A stretch of DNA of 64,000 bases from Leptotrichia sp. oral taxon 221 (lineage in GTDB: Bacteria; Fusobacteriota; Fusobacteriia; Fusobacteriales; Leptotrichiaceae), in the NCBI RefSeq assembly GCF_018128245.1, contig NZ_CP072378.1, positions 868,001 through 932,000 on the forward strand, written 5' to 3'. The position numbers were made by a program, and so were the translations under genes. A model generated the notes under the pieces. That model saw only the letters and a list, made by a program, of their open reading frames with translations. It made no database searches and had not been told where the DNA came from. Each line of letters starts with the position of its first letter. The stretch's first letter is position 1. Positions 7,977-18,500 of the stretch are shown one piece after another.

Positions 7977-9266
7977 ATGGCAACAGTAAAAAAATTATCA
8001 GAAACTAGTTATGAAGTATCAGTAACAAGAACAGGAGATGAATTATCTCACTTGAAAGAGCATGTTTTATCACACTTTAAAGATGCAAAAGTAGATGGAT
8101 TTAGACCAGGACATGTTCCTGCAAAAGTTCTTGAACAAAAATTTCAAAAAGAAATTGAAGGGGAAATTTTAAATCATATTATTTCTGAAGAATACCAAAA
8201 AGCAGTAGTAGAAAACGAATTAAGACCTATAGCTGATCCAAGATTAGAAAAATATGAAAATAAAGAAGGAACAGTAGAAGTTGTATTCGTAATTCCTGTA
8301 TTACCTGCAATTACTTTAGGTGAATATAAAGGTGTAGAAGTTGAAAAAGAAACTTTAGATATTACTGATGAAAAAGTAAATGCTGAAATTGAAAGATTGA
8401 AAGAAGGAGCTGCTAAATTAAAAGAAGTTGAAGCAGATGCTACAGCTGAATTAAATGATGTTGCAAATATTGATTTTGAAGGATTTATAGACGGAGAAGC
8501 ATTCGAAGGAGGGAAAGCTGAAGGATTTGACTTGACATTAGGTTCACATAGTTTTATCGACAACTTTGAAGACCAAATTGTTGGACATAAAAAAGGTGAT
8601 GAATTTGATGTAACAGTTATGTTCCCTGAAAACTACGGTGCAGAAAACTTAGCAGGAAAACCAGCTATTTTCAAAGTAAAAGTAAATTCTATTAAGAGAA
8701 AAGAAGAAGCTGAATTAAATGATGATTTGGCTAAAGAATTAGGATATGATTCTCTTGAAGATTTAAAAGTTAAAACTAGAGAAAGTTTGACTAAGAGAGA
8801 AGAAACTAGAATTAATAATGAATTTAAAGGAAAAGTAGTTGAAGCAGTTGTAGCAAATACAAATGTTGAAGTACCAGCTGAATTAACAAATAGAGAAGTT
8901 GAATATCAAATTAATAGATTTGCTCAACAATTACAAATGCAAGGAATTTCATTGGAACAATATTTCCAAATGACTGGACAAACTCTTGATAAAATGAGAG
9001 AAGAATCAAGAGAAATGGCTGAAAAATCAGTTAAAACTGAATTAGTATTATCTGAAATTACAAAAGCTGAAAACATTGAAGTAAGCGATGATGAGGTAAA
9101 TGCTGAAATCGATAAAATGGCTACAATGTATGGAATGGATAAAGAAGCATTATTAGCAGATGTAAGAAAATCAGGAAACTATGCAAGATTTATTGATGAA
9201 ACTAAATATAGACTTTCTCACGAAAAAACAATAGATTTATTAGTAAATTCAGCAAAAGTTAAATAG
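7977..9266 (+). CDS. tig: Trigger factor, ribosome-bound chaperone
   Basis: A 429-residue peptidyl-prolyl isomerase/chaperone docking at the ribosome exit tunnel. Order: N-terminal ribosome-binding domain with the signature region VDGFRPGHVPAKVLEQKF (the FRPG loop), an FKBP-like domain (about 160-240, with FEGFIDGEAFEGG and the closing FKVKVNSIK), and the alpha-helical C-terminal chaperone domain. Length is typical. It precedes clpP and clpX, the order common in bacteria, linking folding with proteolysis. Confidence 0.96.
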   Translation: MATVKKLSETSYEVSVTRTGDELSHLKEHVLSHFKDAKVDGFRPGHVPAKVLEQKFQKEIEGEILNHIISEEYQKAVVENELRPIADPRLEKYENKEGTVEVVFVIPVLPAITLGEYKGVEVEKETLDITDEKVNAEIERLKEGAAKLKEVEADATAELNDVANIDFEGFIDGEAFEGGKAEGFDLTLGSHSFIDNFEDQIVGHKKGDEFDVTVMFPENYGAENLAGKPAIFKVKVNSIKRKEEAELNDDLAKELGYDSLEDLKVKTRESLTKREETRINNEFKGKVVEAVVANTNVEVPAELTNREVEYQINRFAQQLQMQGISLEQYFQMTGQTLDKMREESREMAEKSVKTELVLSEITKAENIEVSDDEVNAEIDKMATMYGMDKEALLADVRKSGNYARFIDETKYRLSHEKTIDLLVNSAKVK

Positions 9267-9294
9267 TAGTTATTAGTTAATAAAAATGTTAAGA

Positions 9295-9341
9295 AGGTAA
9301 GGGTCTAACCTCGAGTAATAGTGGTATTCCCTTACCTCTTT
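9295..9341 (+). terminator. Hairpin between tig and clpP
   Basis: AGGTAAGGG (9295-9303) pairs perfectly with CCCTTACCT (9329-9337) across a 25-nt loop, followed by a short CTTT. The tail is weak, so this may be a partial terminator or attenuator separating tig from clpP rather than a full stop. Confidence 0.55.
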
Positions 9342-9368
9342 AAAAATTAAAAATAAGGAGAGGTTCTG

Positions 9369-9938
9369 ATGTATAGTCCTGTAGTAATTGAAAACGATGG
9401 TCGTGGGGAAAGAAGTTACGATATATACTCAAGATTGTTAAAGGATAGAATAATATTTGTGAGTGGAGAAGTTGAAGATAATATGGCGAATGCAATTGTT
9501 GCACAGTTATTATTTTTAGACGCTCAAGATAAAGAAAAAGATATTGTTATGTATATAAATAGTCCTGGTGGAGTTATAACAGCTGGATTGGCTATATATG
9601 ATACAATGAGACATATTAAATGTGATGTTTCTACAGTTTGTGTAGGACAAGCTGCAAGTATGGGTGCTGTTTTATTGACAGCTGGAACTAAAGGGAAAAG
9701 ATATTCATTACCAAATTCTAGAATAATGATACATCAACCTTTAGGTGGAGCAAGAGGACAAGCGACAGATATTCAAATTCAAGCACAAGAAATTGAAAGA
9801 ATGAAACAAATAACAAGTAAAATTTTATCAGAAGGAACTGGAAAAACGGTAGAAGAAATCTATAAAGATACAGAAAGAGATAATTTTATGTCTCCTGAAG
9901 AAGCGTTAGAATATGGATTAATCGATAAAATATTGTAA
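9369..9938 (+). CDS. clpP: ATP-dependent Clp protease proteolytic subunit
   Basis: A 189-residue serine peptidase that forms the double-heptamer degradation chamber used with ClpX. The catalytic triad is visible as Ser97 ([11 protein letters not shown]), His122 (MIHQPLGG) and Asp171. NSPGG at 64-68 forms the oxyanion region. A processed propeptide is probably short or absent. ATG at 9369 has GGAGAGG upstream. clpX follows 48 bases later, so the two are probably cotranscribed. Confidence 0.97.
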   Translation: MYSPVVIENDGRGERSYDIYSRLLKDRIIFVSGEVEDNMANAIVAQLLFLDAQDKEKDIVMYINSPGGVITAGLAIYDTMRHIKCDVSTVCVGQAASMGAVLLTAGTKGKRYSLPNSRIMIHQPLGGARGQATDIQIQAQEIERMKQITSKILSEGTGKTVEEIYKDTERDNFMSPEEALEYGLIDKIL

Positions 9939-9986
9939 TTCTAGTTTGTGAATGGTAAATTTTAAATATTTAGAAGAGGTGAAAAA

Positions 9987-11216
9987 ATGCCAAAAAAAGA
10001 AGAACATTTTTGCTCTTTTTGTGGAAGAGAAGAAGATGAAGTTGGAAGATTAATTCAAAGTACAGAAGATCCAGATGTATTTATTTGTAATGATTGTGTC
10101 GATGACTGTGTAGAATTGTTAGAGAGTTATGATTATTACGATGAAAATAATAGTGGAAAGAAAATTACATTGTTGAAACCAAAAGAAATTAAAGTAAAAT
10201 TAGATGAATATATTATTGGTCAAGAAAATGCAAAAAAAATTCTTTCAGTTGCAGTATATAACCATTTTAAGAGAATCACTCATAAAATGGAAAGAAAAGA
10301 AGACGATGTTGAATTACAAAAATCTAATGTTTTATTAGTTGGACCTACAGGAAGTGGTAAAACATTGTTGGCGCAAACATTGGCTAAAATATTAAATGTA
10401 CCTTTGGCAATTGCTGATGCGACTACATTGACAGAAGCTGGATATGTTGGTGATGATGTAGAAAATGTATTATTGAAATTGATTAAAGCTGCAGATTATG
10501 ATATAGAAACTGCAGAACATGGAATTATTTATATAGATGAAATTGATAAAATTGCTAGAAAATCAGAAAATATGTCTATTACGAGAGATGTTTCTGGTGA
10601 AGGGGTTCAGCAAGCATTATTAAAAATAATTGAAGGAACAGTTGCAAGTGTACCACCTCAAGGTGGAAGAAAACATCCAAACCAAGAAATGATTGAAATC
10701 AATACGAAAGATATTTTATTCATTGTTGGTGGAGCATTTGAAGGATTGGAAAGTAAAGTAAAAAATAGAATTAACGAAAAACGAGTAGGATTTGGATTGG
10801 AAACTGCTGAAACTAAACTAGATGACTTAACATTGTTTGAAAATGTGTTGCCAGAAGATTTAGTTAAATTTGGGTTAATTCCAGAATTGATAGGAAGATT
10901 ACCGATTATTACTGCACTTCATGGATTGGATGAAGAAGCGATGATAAAAATCTTGACAGAGCCTAAAAATTCATTAGTAAAACAATATCAAAAATATTTT
11001 GAAATGGAAAATGTTGAATTGGTATTTGAAAAGGATGCTATTGAAGAAATAGCAAAATTAGCTTTGAAGAGAAAAATTGGAGCAAGAGGACTTCGTTCGA
11101 TTATTGAAGGTGTAATGATTGATTTGATGTATGAAATTCCTTCAAAGAAAGAAGTTTCAAAAGTTATAATTACGAAAGAAGCTGTTGATGATAAAAGTAA
11201 AGTAATAGTGGAGTAA
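9987..11216 (+). CDS. clpX: ClpX unfoldase, ATPase of ClpXP
   Basis: A 409-residue AAA+ protein that recognises, unfolds and feeds substrates into ClpP. The N-terminal zinc-binding domain has Cys9, Cys12, Cys34 and Cys37. Walker A is GPTGSGKT, Walker B is IIYIDEIDK, and the ClpP-contact IGF-type loop is represented by RVGFG in KRVGFGLE. Sensor and C-terminal regions (RGLRSIIE) are intact. Length is typical for the family. Sits between clpP and lon. Confidence 0.97.
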   Translation: MPKKEEHFCSFCGREEDEVGRLIQSTEDPDVFICNDCVDDCVELLESYDYYDENNSGKKITLLKPKEIKVKLDEYIIGQENAKKILSVAVYNHFKRITHKMERKEDDVELQKSNVLLVGPTGSGKTLLAQTLAKILNVPLAIADATTLTEAGYVGDDVENVLLKLIKAADYDIETAEHGIIYIDEIDKIARKSENMSITRDVSGEGVQQALLKIIEGTVASVPPQGGRKHPNQEMIEINTKDILFIVGGAFEGLESKVKNRINEKRVGFGLETAETKLDDLTLFENVLPEDLVKFGLIPELIGRLPIITALHGLDEEAMIKILTEPKNSLVKQYQKYFEMENVELVFEKDAIEEIAKLALKRKIGARGLRSIIEGVMIDLMYEIPSKKEVSKVIITKEAVDDKSKVIVE

Positions 11217-11335
11217 ATAATAGGTATACTTTTTTTCATTTGTATGTTAAAATAATTGTGGGTGAGATTATTTTAAATATTTTAAACATATAAATAAGCA
11301 TAATATTTAAGTAAGTTTAAAAAGAAAGGGGAATT

Positions 11336-13717
11336 ATGCAGAAAAAACCATTTATAGCGACTAGGGAGTTAGTGGTATTTCCTGGTGTCGTAACACCAAT
11401 TTTTATTGGAAGACCATCAAGTTTGGCGAGTATTGAAGAATCACTTGCGAAATTTGATAACAAATTAGTTCTTTCTTCGCAAAAAGACGGAGAAATAGAA
11501 GAACCAAAATTACCTGAAGATGTTTATGAAACAGGGGTTTTAGTTCATGTACTTCAAAGCGTGAGAATGCCTAATGGGAATGTAAAAGTTTTAGTAGAAG
11601 CAAAACATAGAGTTTTAATTACTGATGTTACTAATATTGATGGAATAAATTATGCTGATTATACAGAAGTTTTTTCAAAACCAATTGATGAAAGTAAATC
11701 TGAAGCATTGAAAAGAAAAGTAATTGATGAATTTGCTAATTATGCAAAAATTACTCAAAAAGTTCTTCCAGATATTATTTATAACATTAAAGATATTAAA
11801 AATACAGATAAAGCATTTGATTTGATTTGTACAAATTTGATGATACCGACTGTAGCGAAACAAGAATTGCTTGAAATATTAGATGTAGAAGAAAGAGCAT
11901 ATAAAATTTTAAGCATTATTGAAAGAGAAATTGAAATTTTTACTCTTGAAAAAGAAATTGAGAATAGAGTAAAAGAACAAATGGCAGAGGTTCAAAAAAA
12001 TTATTATTTACGGGAAAAAATAAAAGCAATAAAAGAAGAAATCGGAGAAGAAGCTGATTCTGATGAAGAAATTGCTGAATTAGAACAAAAAATAGAGGAT
12101 TCTAAAATTCCTGAAGATTTAAAAGGAAAATTAGTAAAAGAAATTGCAAGATTAAAAAGAATGCCAGATTTTTCTTCAGAAGCTTCTGTAATTAGAAGTT
12201 ATGTTGAAACTGTGTTAGAATTACCTTGGGATAAATCTACAAAAGATGAAATTGATATAAAAAAAGCTCAGGAAATACTTGATGAAGATCATTACGGATT
12301 AGAAGAAGTAAAAGAGAGAATTTTAGAATTTTTAGCTGTAAAAAAATTAAATAATACGTTAAAAGGTTCAATTATTTGTTTAGTAGGGCCTCCAGGTGTG
12401 GGTAAAACTTCACTTGCACATTCGATAGCTCGTTCAATGAATAGAAAATTCACTAGAATTTCTTTAGGTGGAGTTAGAGATGAAGCTGAAATTAGAGGAC
12501 ATAGAAGAACCTACGTTGGAGCAATGCCTGGTAGAATTGTAAATTCATTGAAACAAGTTGGAGTAAATAATCCTGTAATGTTATTTGATGAAATTGATAA
12601 AATGGCGTCAGATTTTAGAGGAGATCCAGCTTCAGCAATGTTGGAAGTGTTAGATCCAGCTCAAAATAGTACATTTGAAGATCATTATATTGATCATACT
12701 TTTGATTTATCAAAAGTGTTCTTTGTATGTACAGCAAATGATATTGGTGGAATTCCAGGACCATTAAGAGATAGAATGGAAATTATTTTCATCGAATCAT
12801 ACACAGAATTTGAAAAATTAAATATTGCTAAAAAATATTTGATTCCGCAAACTAAAGAAGAAAATGGATTGAATGATTATAAAATACCGTTTTCAGATGC
12901 TTCAATCTTGAAAGTTATAAACGAGTATACGAGAGAAGCAGGAGTTAGAAGTCTAAGAAGAGAAATTAGTAAAATATTCAGAAAAATGGCTAAAGAAATT
13001 TTACTTGAAAAAACATCAAAATTATCAGTTACAGAAACTAAAATTAAGAAATATTTAGGAAATGCTAAATATAGAGCTGATAAGATTAAGAAGGATGAAG
13101 GTAAAATTGGGGTTGTAAATGGTCTTGCGTGGACGGCTGTTGGAGGAACTACATTGGAAGTTCAAGCAGTTAAAATGGAAGGTAAAGGATTATTGCAACT
13201 TACAGGAAAACTAGGAGATGTAATGCAAGAATCAGCTAGAGTTGCTTATTCTTATGTTAGACATATAAAAAATGAATTGGGAATTGAAGAAAAATTCAAT
13301 GAAAAAACAGATGTTCATTTACATTTTCCAGAAGGAGCGGTTCCAAAAGATGGACCTTCAGCAGGTATTACAATTACAACTGCAATAATTTCAGTATTAG
13401 CAAATAAAGAAGTGCGTCAAGATGTTGCAATGACTGGTGAGATTACGATTACGGGAGAAGTTTTAGCAGTAGGGGGAATTAAAGAGAAAGTTATCGGAGC
13501 TCATAGAGTTGGAATTAGAGAAGTTGTACTTCCTTTTGATAACAAAGTTGATACAGAAGAATTACCAAAAGAAATAGCAAGTGAAATGAAATTCCATTTT
13601 GCGAAAACTTATGAAGATGTTAAAAAAATTGTTTTTGTGGATACGAAGGCAAAACCAGCAAAAAAAGCAGTAGCCAAAAAGAAAACAACTTCAAAAAAAG
13701 TGACTGAAGAGGAATAA
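11336..13717 (+). CDS. lon: ATP-dependent protease La (Lon)
   Basis: A 793-residue AAA+ serine protease removing misfolded and regulatory proteins. Order: N-terminal substrate domain (about 1-200), coiled-coil region, AAA+ domain with GPPGVGKT and DEIDKM, and a C-terminal peptidase domain with catalytic Ser in KDGPSAG and the paired Lys in KVIGAHR. The last 25 residues form a Lys/Ala-rich tail not usual in Lon. A 119-bp gap after clpX holds a TAAAAT preceded by TG-n (11248-11253), so lon may have its own promoter. A terminator follows. Confidence 0.97.
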   Translation: MQKKPFIATRELVVFPGVVTPIFIGRPSSLASIEESLAKFDNKLVLSSQKDGEIEEPKLPEDVYETGVLVHVLQSVRMPNGNVKVLVEAKHRVLITDVTNIDGINYADYTEVFSKPIDESKSEALKRKVIDEFANYAKITQKVLPDIIYNIKDIKNTDKAFDLICTNLMIPTVAKQELLEILDVEERAYKILSIIEREIEIFTLEKEIENRVKEQMAEVQKNYYLREKIKAIKEEIGEEADSDEEIAELEQKIEDSKIPEDLKGKLVKEIARLKRMPDFSSEASVIRSYVETVLELPWDKSTKDEIDIKKAQEILDEDHYGLEEVKERILEFLAVKKLNNTLKGSIICLVGPPGVGKTSLAHSIARSMNRKFTRISLGGVRDEAEIRGHRRTYVGAMPGRIVNSLKQVGVNNPVMLFDEIDKMASDFRGDPASAMLEVLDPAQNSTFEDHYIDHTFDLSKVFFVCTANDIGGIPGPLRDRMEIIFIESYTEFEKLNIAKKYLIPQTKEENGLNDYKIPFSDASILKVINEYTREAGVRSLRREISKIFRKMAKEILLEKTSKLSVTETKIKKYLGNAKYRADKIKKDEGKIGVVNGLAWTAVGGTTLEVQAVKMEGKGLLQLTGKLGDVMQESARVAYSYVRHIKNELGIEEKFNEKTDVHLHFPEGAVPKDGPSAGITITTAIISVLANKEVRQDVAMTGEITITGEVLAVGGIKEKVIGAHRVGIREVVLPFDNKVDTEELPKEIASEMKFHFAKTYEDVKKIVFVDTKAKPAKKAVAKKKTTSKKVTEEE

Positions 13718-13731
13718 GACTTATAGAAAAG

Positions 13732-13768
13732 AATCAGATGTTAAGTGGCATCTGATTTTTGTTTCATT
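13732..13768 (+). terminator. Rho-independent terminator after lon
   Basis: AATCAGATG (13732-13740) pairs with CATCTGATT (13749-13757) around an 8-nt loop, and is followed by a T-rich tail. Confidence 0.9.
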
Positions 13769-13833
13769 TTTGTAATAGATTTATAATAGATTAATTTGAA
13801 AGATTAGATTTATAGTAAAAGTGGAAAATAAAA

Positions 13834-13862
13834 AAGACAAAAATTTTAAATTATGGTATAAT
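13834..13862 (+). promoter_or_regulatory. Promoter before pcrA
   Basis: AAGACA (13834-13839), a 17-bp spacer and a perfect TATAAT (13857-13862). The -35 matches only the GACA part. The leader to pcrA is about 85 bases. Confidence 0.5.
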
Positions 13863-13954
13863 GAAATGAAAAAATATTATATAAAACTTGAATTTTAAAA
13901 AGTTCGCTTGAAATCAATAGTTATAAAAATAGTTGCAAAAAAGGAAGGGACAAA

Positions 13955-16147
13955 ATGAGTATTTTAAATAAATTGAATGAAAATCAGAGAAAAGCAGCAG
14001 AAAAGATTGAGGGGCCTGTATTAATATTAGCTGGAGCTGGAAGTGGTAAAACTAGGACAGTTACTTATAGAATAGCTCATATGATAAAAGAAAAAAATAT
14101 TTCTCCATTAAATATATTAGCGTTGACGTTTACTAATAAGGCAGCAAGAGAGATGAAGGAGAGAGCAGAAGAGCTTATTGGTGAAGAAAATTCATATAAT
14201 TTAGTTGTATCGACGTTTCACTCGTTTGCAGTAAGAATATTGAAAACTTATTCAGAAAGAATTGGTTATGGAAGAAATTTTAATATATACGATGTCGATG
14301 ATCAAAAGTCAATAATTACAAAAATAAAAAAAGAAATGAATATAAAAGATGACATTGCACCTGGGAGAATTGCAAATAGAATTAGTAAGTTAAAGGAAGA
14401 TGGAGTAGGATTAGATGAGGTTTCTAGACAGCTAGATTTAAAAATACCAGCAAATCGATTATTTTATGATATTTATAAAAAATATGATGAGGTTTTGAAG
14501 GCTAATAATGCAATGGATTTTTCAGATTTGTTGTTAAATGCGAGAAGACTTTTAGACGATAAATATGTACTAGATATTATTCAAAATAGATATCAATATA
14601 TCGTAGTTGATGAGTATCAAGATACAAATAATATTCAGTATGAAATTATTAATTTGATTGCTGCAAAATATAGAAATATTTGCGTTGTTGGAGATGAGGA
14701 TCAAAGTATTTACGCATTTAGAGGTGCGAATATAGAAAATATTCTTAATTTTGAAAAAGATTATCCAGATGCGTATACTATAAAATTAGAAAGAAATTAT
14801 CGTTCTACGAAGAGAATTCTTGATACAGCAAATGAATTAATAAGAAATAATAAAAGTTCAAAAGGGAAAAAACTTTGGACAGATGGTTCTGAAGGTGAAA
14901 AAATTAAAATATTCAATGCGAAAACGCCTTACGATGAAGCAGAATTTATTGTAAAAGAAATTAAAGCAAAATCAAAATCTGGTGTAGATTACAAAGATAT
15001 GACAATTTTATACAGAACAAATGCACAGTCACGGGTTTTAGAGGAAAAATTATTAGAAGGAAATGTTCCATATAAAATTTATGGTGGAATGCAATTTTTT
15101 CAAAGAAAAGAAATAAAAGATATTTTGGCATATTTAAATTTATTGAATAACAGAAATGACAATCATAATTTTTATAGAATTATTAATGTTCCGAAAAGGT
15201 CAATAGGAGAAAAAACGCTAGAGAAAATAGCAGAAATAGCAAACGAAAGAAATATTCCAATGTTAGATGCGTTACAATTTGTGGATGAAACTAATATTAG
15301 AGGAGCTGTAAAAAATACTTTAAAAGATTTTTACAATATGATACAAGGAATTTATCTTAGCTTAGATGAATTATCGGTAAAAGAAGTTTTTGATGAAGTT
15401 ATTACTAAAACAAAATATTTTGATTCAATTGAAGATAATAAGGAAGATAGAATTAAGAATATTGAAGAACTCTTGAATAGCATTATTGAATTAGAGAAGA
15501 GAAATCCACATATTTCGTTGGCTGATTATCTAGATATGGTTTCTTTGACTGCTTCAACTGATGAAATGGAAGAAAATGAGAATTTTGTGAAGTTAATGAC
15601 TATTCATAGCTCGAAAGGGTTAGAGTTTGATTATGTATTTATTGCTGGAATGGAAGATGGGTTATTTCCTTCATGTTCTTTTGAAAGTTCGGAAGAGGAT
15701 ATTGAAGAAGAAAGAAGACTTTGTTATGTGGCAGTAACTAGAGCGAAAAAAGAATTGTATATTTCGTATGCGTCAGAAAGAATGACTTGGGGACAAATGA
15801 ATTATAATAGAAAACCGTCTAGATTTATATATGAAATGAAACAAGATAACCTTGAATATTTGGTAAATAATATTATCACTTTATCCAAAACTAAGAAAAT
15901 TTCAAGTTCAAGTTTTAGAGAAGATAAATTTCAAGTTAAAAAAGAAAATTTTAACCCATTTTCGATAAGGAAATCAAAAGAAATTCATGAAACCAACTCT
16001 AAATATAAAGTTGGAGATACAGTAACTCATAAAAAATTTGGAAAAGGTAGAATAAAACATGTCGATAAAAAAAGTTTAACGATAGATTTTATGGTTGGAG
16101 AAAAAAAATTAGCATTGATTTTAGCTGAAAAATTTTTGATAGATTAA
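13955..16147 (+). CDS. pcrA: UvrD/PcrA-type DNA helicase
   Basis: A 730-residue superfamily 1 3'-5' helicase acting in repair, replication restart and displacement of RecA. Motifs in order: Q motif (LNENQRKA), Walker A GAGSGKT (about 30), Ia LTFTNKAAREM, II VDEYQDTN, III VVGDEDQSIYAFRGA, IV LERNYRST, V TIHSSKGLEFDYVF and VI CYVAVTRAKKEL. The C-terminus (KYKVGDTVTHKKFGKGRI) is the Tudor-like module typical of PcrA. ATG at 13955 has GGAAGGG upstream. UvrD and PcrA cannot be separated from sequence alone. Confidence 0.94.
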   Translation: MSILNKLNENQRKAAEKIEGPVLILAGAGSGKTRTVTYRIAHMIKEKNISPLNILALTFTNKAAREMKERAEELIGEENSYNLVVSTFHSFAVRILKTYSERIGYGRNFNIYDVDDQKSIITKIKKEMNIKDDIAPGRIANRISKLKEDGVGLDEVSRQLDLKIPANRLFYDIYKKYDEVLKANNAMDFSDLLLNARRLLDDKYVLDIIQNRYQYIVVDEYQDTNNIQYEIINLIAAKYRNICVVGDEDQSIYAFRGANIENILNFEKDYPDAYTIKLERNYRSTKRILDTANELIRNNKSSKGKKLWTDGSEGEKIKIFNAKTPYDEAEFIVKEIKAKSKSGVDYKDMTILYRTNAQSRVLEEKLLEGNVPYKIYGGMQFFQRKEIKDILAYLNLLNNRNDNHNFYRIINVPKRSIGEKTLEKIAEIANERNIPMLDALQFVDETNIRGAVKNTLKDFYNMIQGIYLSLDELSVKEVFDEVITKTKYFDSIEDNKEDRIKNIEELLNSIIELEKRNPHISLADYLDMVSLTASTDEMEENENFVKLMTIHSSKGLEFDYVFIAGMEDGLFPSCSFESSEEDIEEERRLCYVAVTRAKKELYISYASERMTWGQMNYNRKPSRFIYEMKQDNLEYLVNNIITLSKTKKISSSSFREDKFQVKKENFNPFSIRKSKEIHETNSKYKVGDTVTHKKFGKGRIKHVDKKSLTIDFMVGEKKLALILAEKFLID

Positions 16148-16165
16148 ATAAATGGAGGTAAATTT

Positions 16166-17023
16166 ATGAAAAGAAAAACTATTGGAAAAGAAGTGGAAAT
16201 AGTAGGAATTGGGCTTCATAAAGGTGAGGAAATAAAATTGGTTTTAAATCCTAATGATGGAAGTAATCCTGAAATACCACAAGGAATTGTTTTTAAAAGA
16301 ATGGATGTTGAAGGGAAAAATCCAATTGTGACTGTGGATTATACGCATTTATTTGATTTAGAAAGAGGGACTAATATAAGAAATGAAGATGATGTAAAAG
16401 TTCATACGATCGAACACTTTTTATCAGCTTTATCTGTTTCAGGAATAACCGATATTTTTGTTGAAATAACTGGAAATGAATTGCCAATATTAGATGGAAG
16501 TTCTATCAAATTTATTGAAAAATTTCAAGAAGCAGGATTTAAGGAACTAGAAACAGAAATCGAACCAGTTGTTTTGATAGAACCGATTATATTTAGTGAT
16601 GAGAAAGCTGGTAAATATGTGATTGGATTGCCTTATGATGGGTTTAAAATATCTTATACAATTGATTTTAATCACAGCTTTTTAAAATCACAATATTTTG
16701 AAACAGAAATAACTTTTGATAATTATGTTGAAAAAATTTCTAAATGTAGAACATTTGCATTTGATTATGAAATTGATTTTTTGAAAAAAAATAATTTAGC
16801 ATTGGGTGGAAGTTTGGATAATGCGATTGTAATTGGAGAAAATGGGCCTTTGAATCCAGAAGGTTTAAGATATCCAGATGAATTTGTAAGACATAAAATT
16901 TTGGACATTATTGGAGATTTGTATGTTTTGGGAAGACCAATAAAGGGACATATAATTGCTGTAAAAGCTGGACATTTTGTAAATGCTAAAATGACAGCAA
17001 TGATTGCAAAAAAATATTTATAA
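16166..17023 (+). CDS. lpxC: UDP-3-O-acyl-N-acetylglucosamine deacetylase
   Basis: A 285-residue zinc metalloenzyme catalysing the committed step of lipid A synthesis. Zinc and catalytic motifs are visible: HTIEH (80-84), DGSS, and HKILDIIGD near the C-terminus, with the final catalytic His in KAGH. ATG at 16166 has GGAGG 7 bases upstream. It follows pcrA closely (18 bases) and heads the lipid A block, though a promoter separates it from fabZ. Its presence shows an LPS-type outer membrane. Confidence 0.96.
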   Translation: MKRKTIGKEVEIVGIGLHKGEEIKLVLNPNDGSNPEIPQGIVFKRMDVEGKNPIVTVDYTHLFDLERGTNIRNEDDVKVHTIEHFLSALSVSGITDIFVEITGNELPILDGSSIKFIEKFQEAGFKELETEIEPVVLIEPIIFSDEKAGKYVIGLPYDGFKISYTIDFNHSFLKSQYFETEITFDNYVEKISKCRTFAFDYEIDFLKKNNLALGGSLDNAIVIGENGPLNPEGLRYPDEFVRHKILDIIGDLYVLGRPIKGHIIAVKAGHFVNAKMTAMIAKKYL

Positions 17024-17091
17024 TAGAAATTGTAAAAAAGTTTAATTGAAAAAATTAATGATAAATAATTTGTAAAAAAGTAAAAAAATGG

Positions 17092-17160
17092 TTGTAATTT
17101 GTTTAAAAATTAAATATAATATATACAACTATATAAAATATTAAAACTTCAATATTGAAG
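17092..17160 (+). promoter_or_regulatory. fabZ promoter with downstream palindrome
   Basis: TTGTAA (17092-17097), 17-bp spacer, TATAAT (17115-17120). About 27 bases after the -10 lies a perfect 14-bp palindrome CTTCAATATTGAAG (17147-17160), extended by three more pairs after one mismatch. It may be an operator or a leader hairpin for the fabZ-lpxA-lpxI-lpxB genes. Confidence 0.5.
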
Positions 17161-17248
17161 GTTTATTAGTTTTAATTTTATCAAATTTTAAGTAATTGAT
17201 TTAAGATTTAAAAAATAAAAAGATGAAAAATTTAGGAGGATTAGAGAT

Positions 17249-17674
17249 ATGGAAACAGTTATGAATATAGAAGATATTATGAAAATATTACCACACAGAT
17301 ATCCATTTTTATTGGTGGATAGAGTAATTGAAAAAAATGGAACAGATAGTTTAGTAGCGATTAAAAATTTAACAATGAATGAAGAATTTTTCCAAGGACA
17401 CTTTCCAGGAAAACCAGTAATGCCAGGAGTATTGCAAATGGAAGCGTTGGCACAAGCAGTAGGATTATTAATGTTAGAACCAGGGAAAATACCTTTATTT
17501 ATGTCAATTGACAAATGTAAATTTAGAAAACCAGTAGTACCTGGAGACCAATTAAGATTAGAAGTAGAAAAATTAAGCGTTAGAAGAAATATTATTGTCG
17601 CTAAAGGAAGATGTGTAGTTGATGGAAATGTAGTTAGTGAAGGAGAACTAAAATTCGCAGTTACAGATATGTAA
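17249..17674 (+). CDS. fabZ: 3-hydroxyacyl-ACP dehydratase FabZ
   Basis: A 141-residue hot-dog-fold enzyme removing water from 3-hydroxyacyl-ACP in fatty acid elongation. Signature HRYPFLLVDR (16-25), catalytic His51 in GHFPGKPVMPG and Glu65. Its place directly before lpxA is common because both draw on the hydroxyacyl-ACP pool. ATG has AGGAGG upstream. Intergenic space to lpxA is 43 bases. Confidence 0.96.
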   Translation: METVMNIEDIMKILPHRYPFLLVDRVIEKNGTDSLVAIKNLTMNEEFFQGHFPGKPVMPGVLQMEALAQAVGLLMLEPGKIPLFMSIDKCKFRKPVVPGDQLRLEVEKLSVRRNIIVAKGRCVVDGNVVSEGELKFAVTDM

Positions 17675-17717
17675 TTTGTATAATAAAGAGAAAAAACAAA
17701 AGAAGAGGTTTTAATTT

Positions 17718-18497
17718 ATGAATATGAACAATATACATCCAACGGCAGTTGTTGATCCAAATGCTAAAATCGGAGAGAATGTAAAAATAGGTCCTTATTC
17801 GGTGATAGGACCAGAAGTAACTATCGGTAACGGAACTACTATAGAATCTCATGTTGTTATCGAAGGTGAAACAATTATAGGTGAAAATAACTATATTTTT
17901 TCTTTTGCATCAATTGGAAAGGATCCACAGGATTTAAAATTTGGTGGTGAAAAGACAAGAGTTGTAATAGGAAATAATAACAAAATTAGAGAATTTGTAA
18001 CAATTCATAGAGGAACTACTGATAAATATGAAACAAGAGTTGGAAATGATTGTTTGATAATGGCGTATGTTCATATTGCACATGATTGTATTATAGGAGA
18101 CCACTGCGTATTAGCAAATGCTGCTACTTTTGCAGGTCATGTGGAAGTGGAAGATTGGGCAGTTGTTGGAGGATTGACAGCTATTCATCAGTTTACAAGA
18201 GTAGGAAGACATGCGATGATAGGAGGATGCTCAGCTGTAACTCAAGACGTTGTACCTTACATGCTTTCTGAAGGAAATAAAGCTAGAGCGGTATACATTA
18301 ATATTGTAGGACTTCAAAGAAGAGGTTTTTCGGAAGAACAAATTAAAACTTTGAGAGAAGTTTATAAAATTATATTTAAGAAAAAACTAAAATTAGAAGA
18401 AGCATTACATATATTGGAAAATGACTACAAAGATAATGAAGATGTAGTAAAATTGGTTGAATTTATTAGAAAAAGTAAAAGAGGAATCGCAAGATAA
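17718..18497 (+). CDS. lpxA: UDP-N-acetylglucosamine acyltransferase
   Basis: A 259-residue trimeric left-handed beta-helix enzyme making the first acylation of lipid A synthesis. Many hexapeptide repeats ([IV]G-type) run through residues 10-190. The catalytic His is His122 in AHDCIIGDHC, matching E. coli His125. The helical C-terminal cap (from about 195) contains the usual LQRRGFS motif. ATG at 17718 has AGAGG upstream; a second Met at codon 3 is possible. Confidence 0.96.
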   Translation: MNMNNIHPTAVVDPNAKIGENVKIGPYSVIGPEVTIGNGTTIESHVVIEGETIIGENNYIFSFASIGKDPQDLKFGGEKTRVVIGNNNKIREFVTIHRGTTDKYETRVGNDCLIMAYVHIAHDCIIGDHCVLANAATFAGHVEVEDWAVVGGLTAIHQFTRVGRHAMIGGCSAVTQDVVPYMLSEGNKARAVYINIVGLQRRGFSEEQIKTLREVYKIIFKKKLKLEEALHILENDYKDNEDVVKLVEFIRKSKRGIAR

Positions 18498-18500
18498 ATT

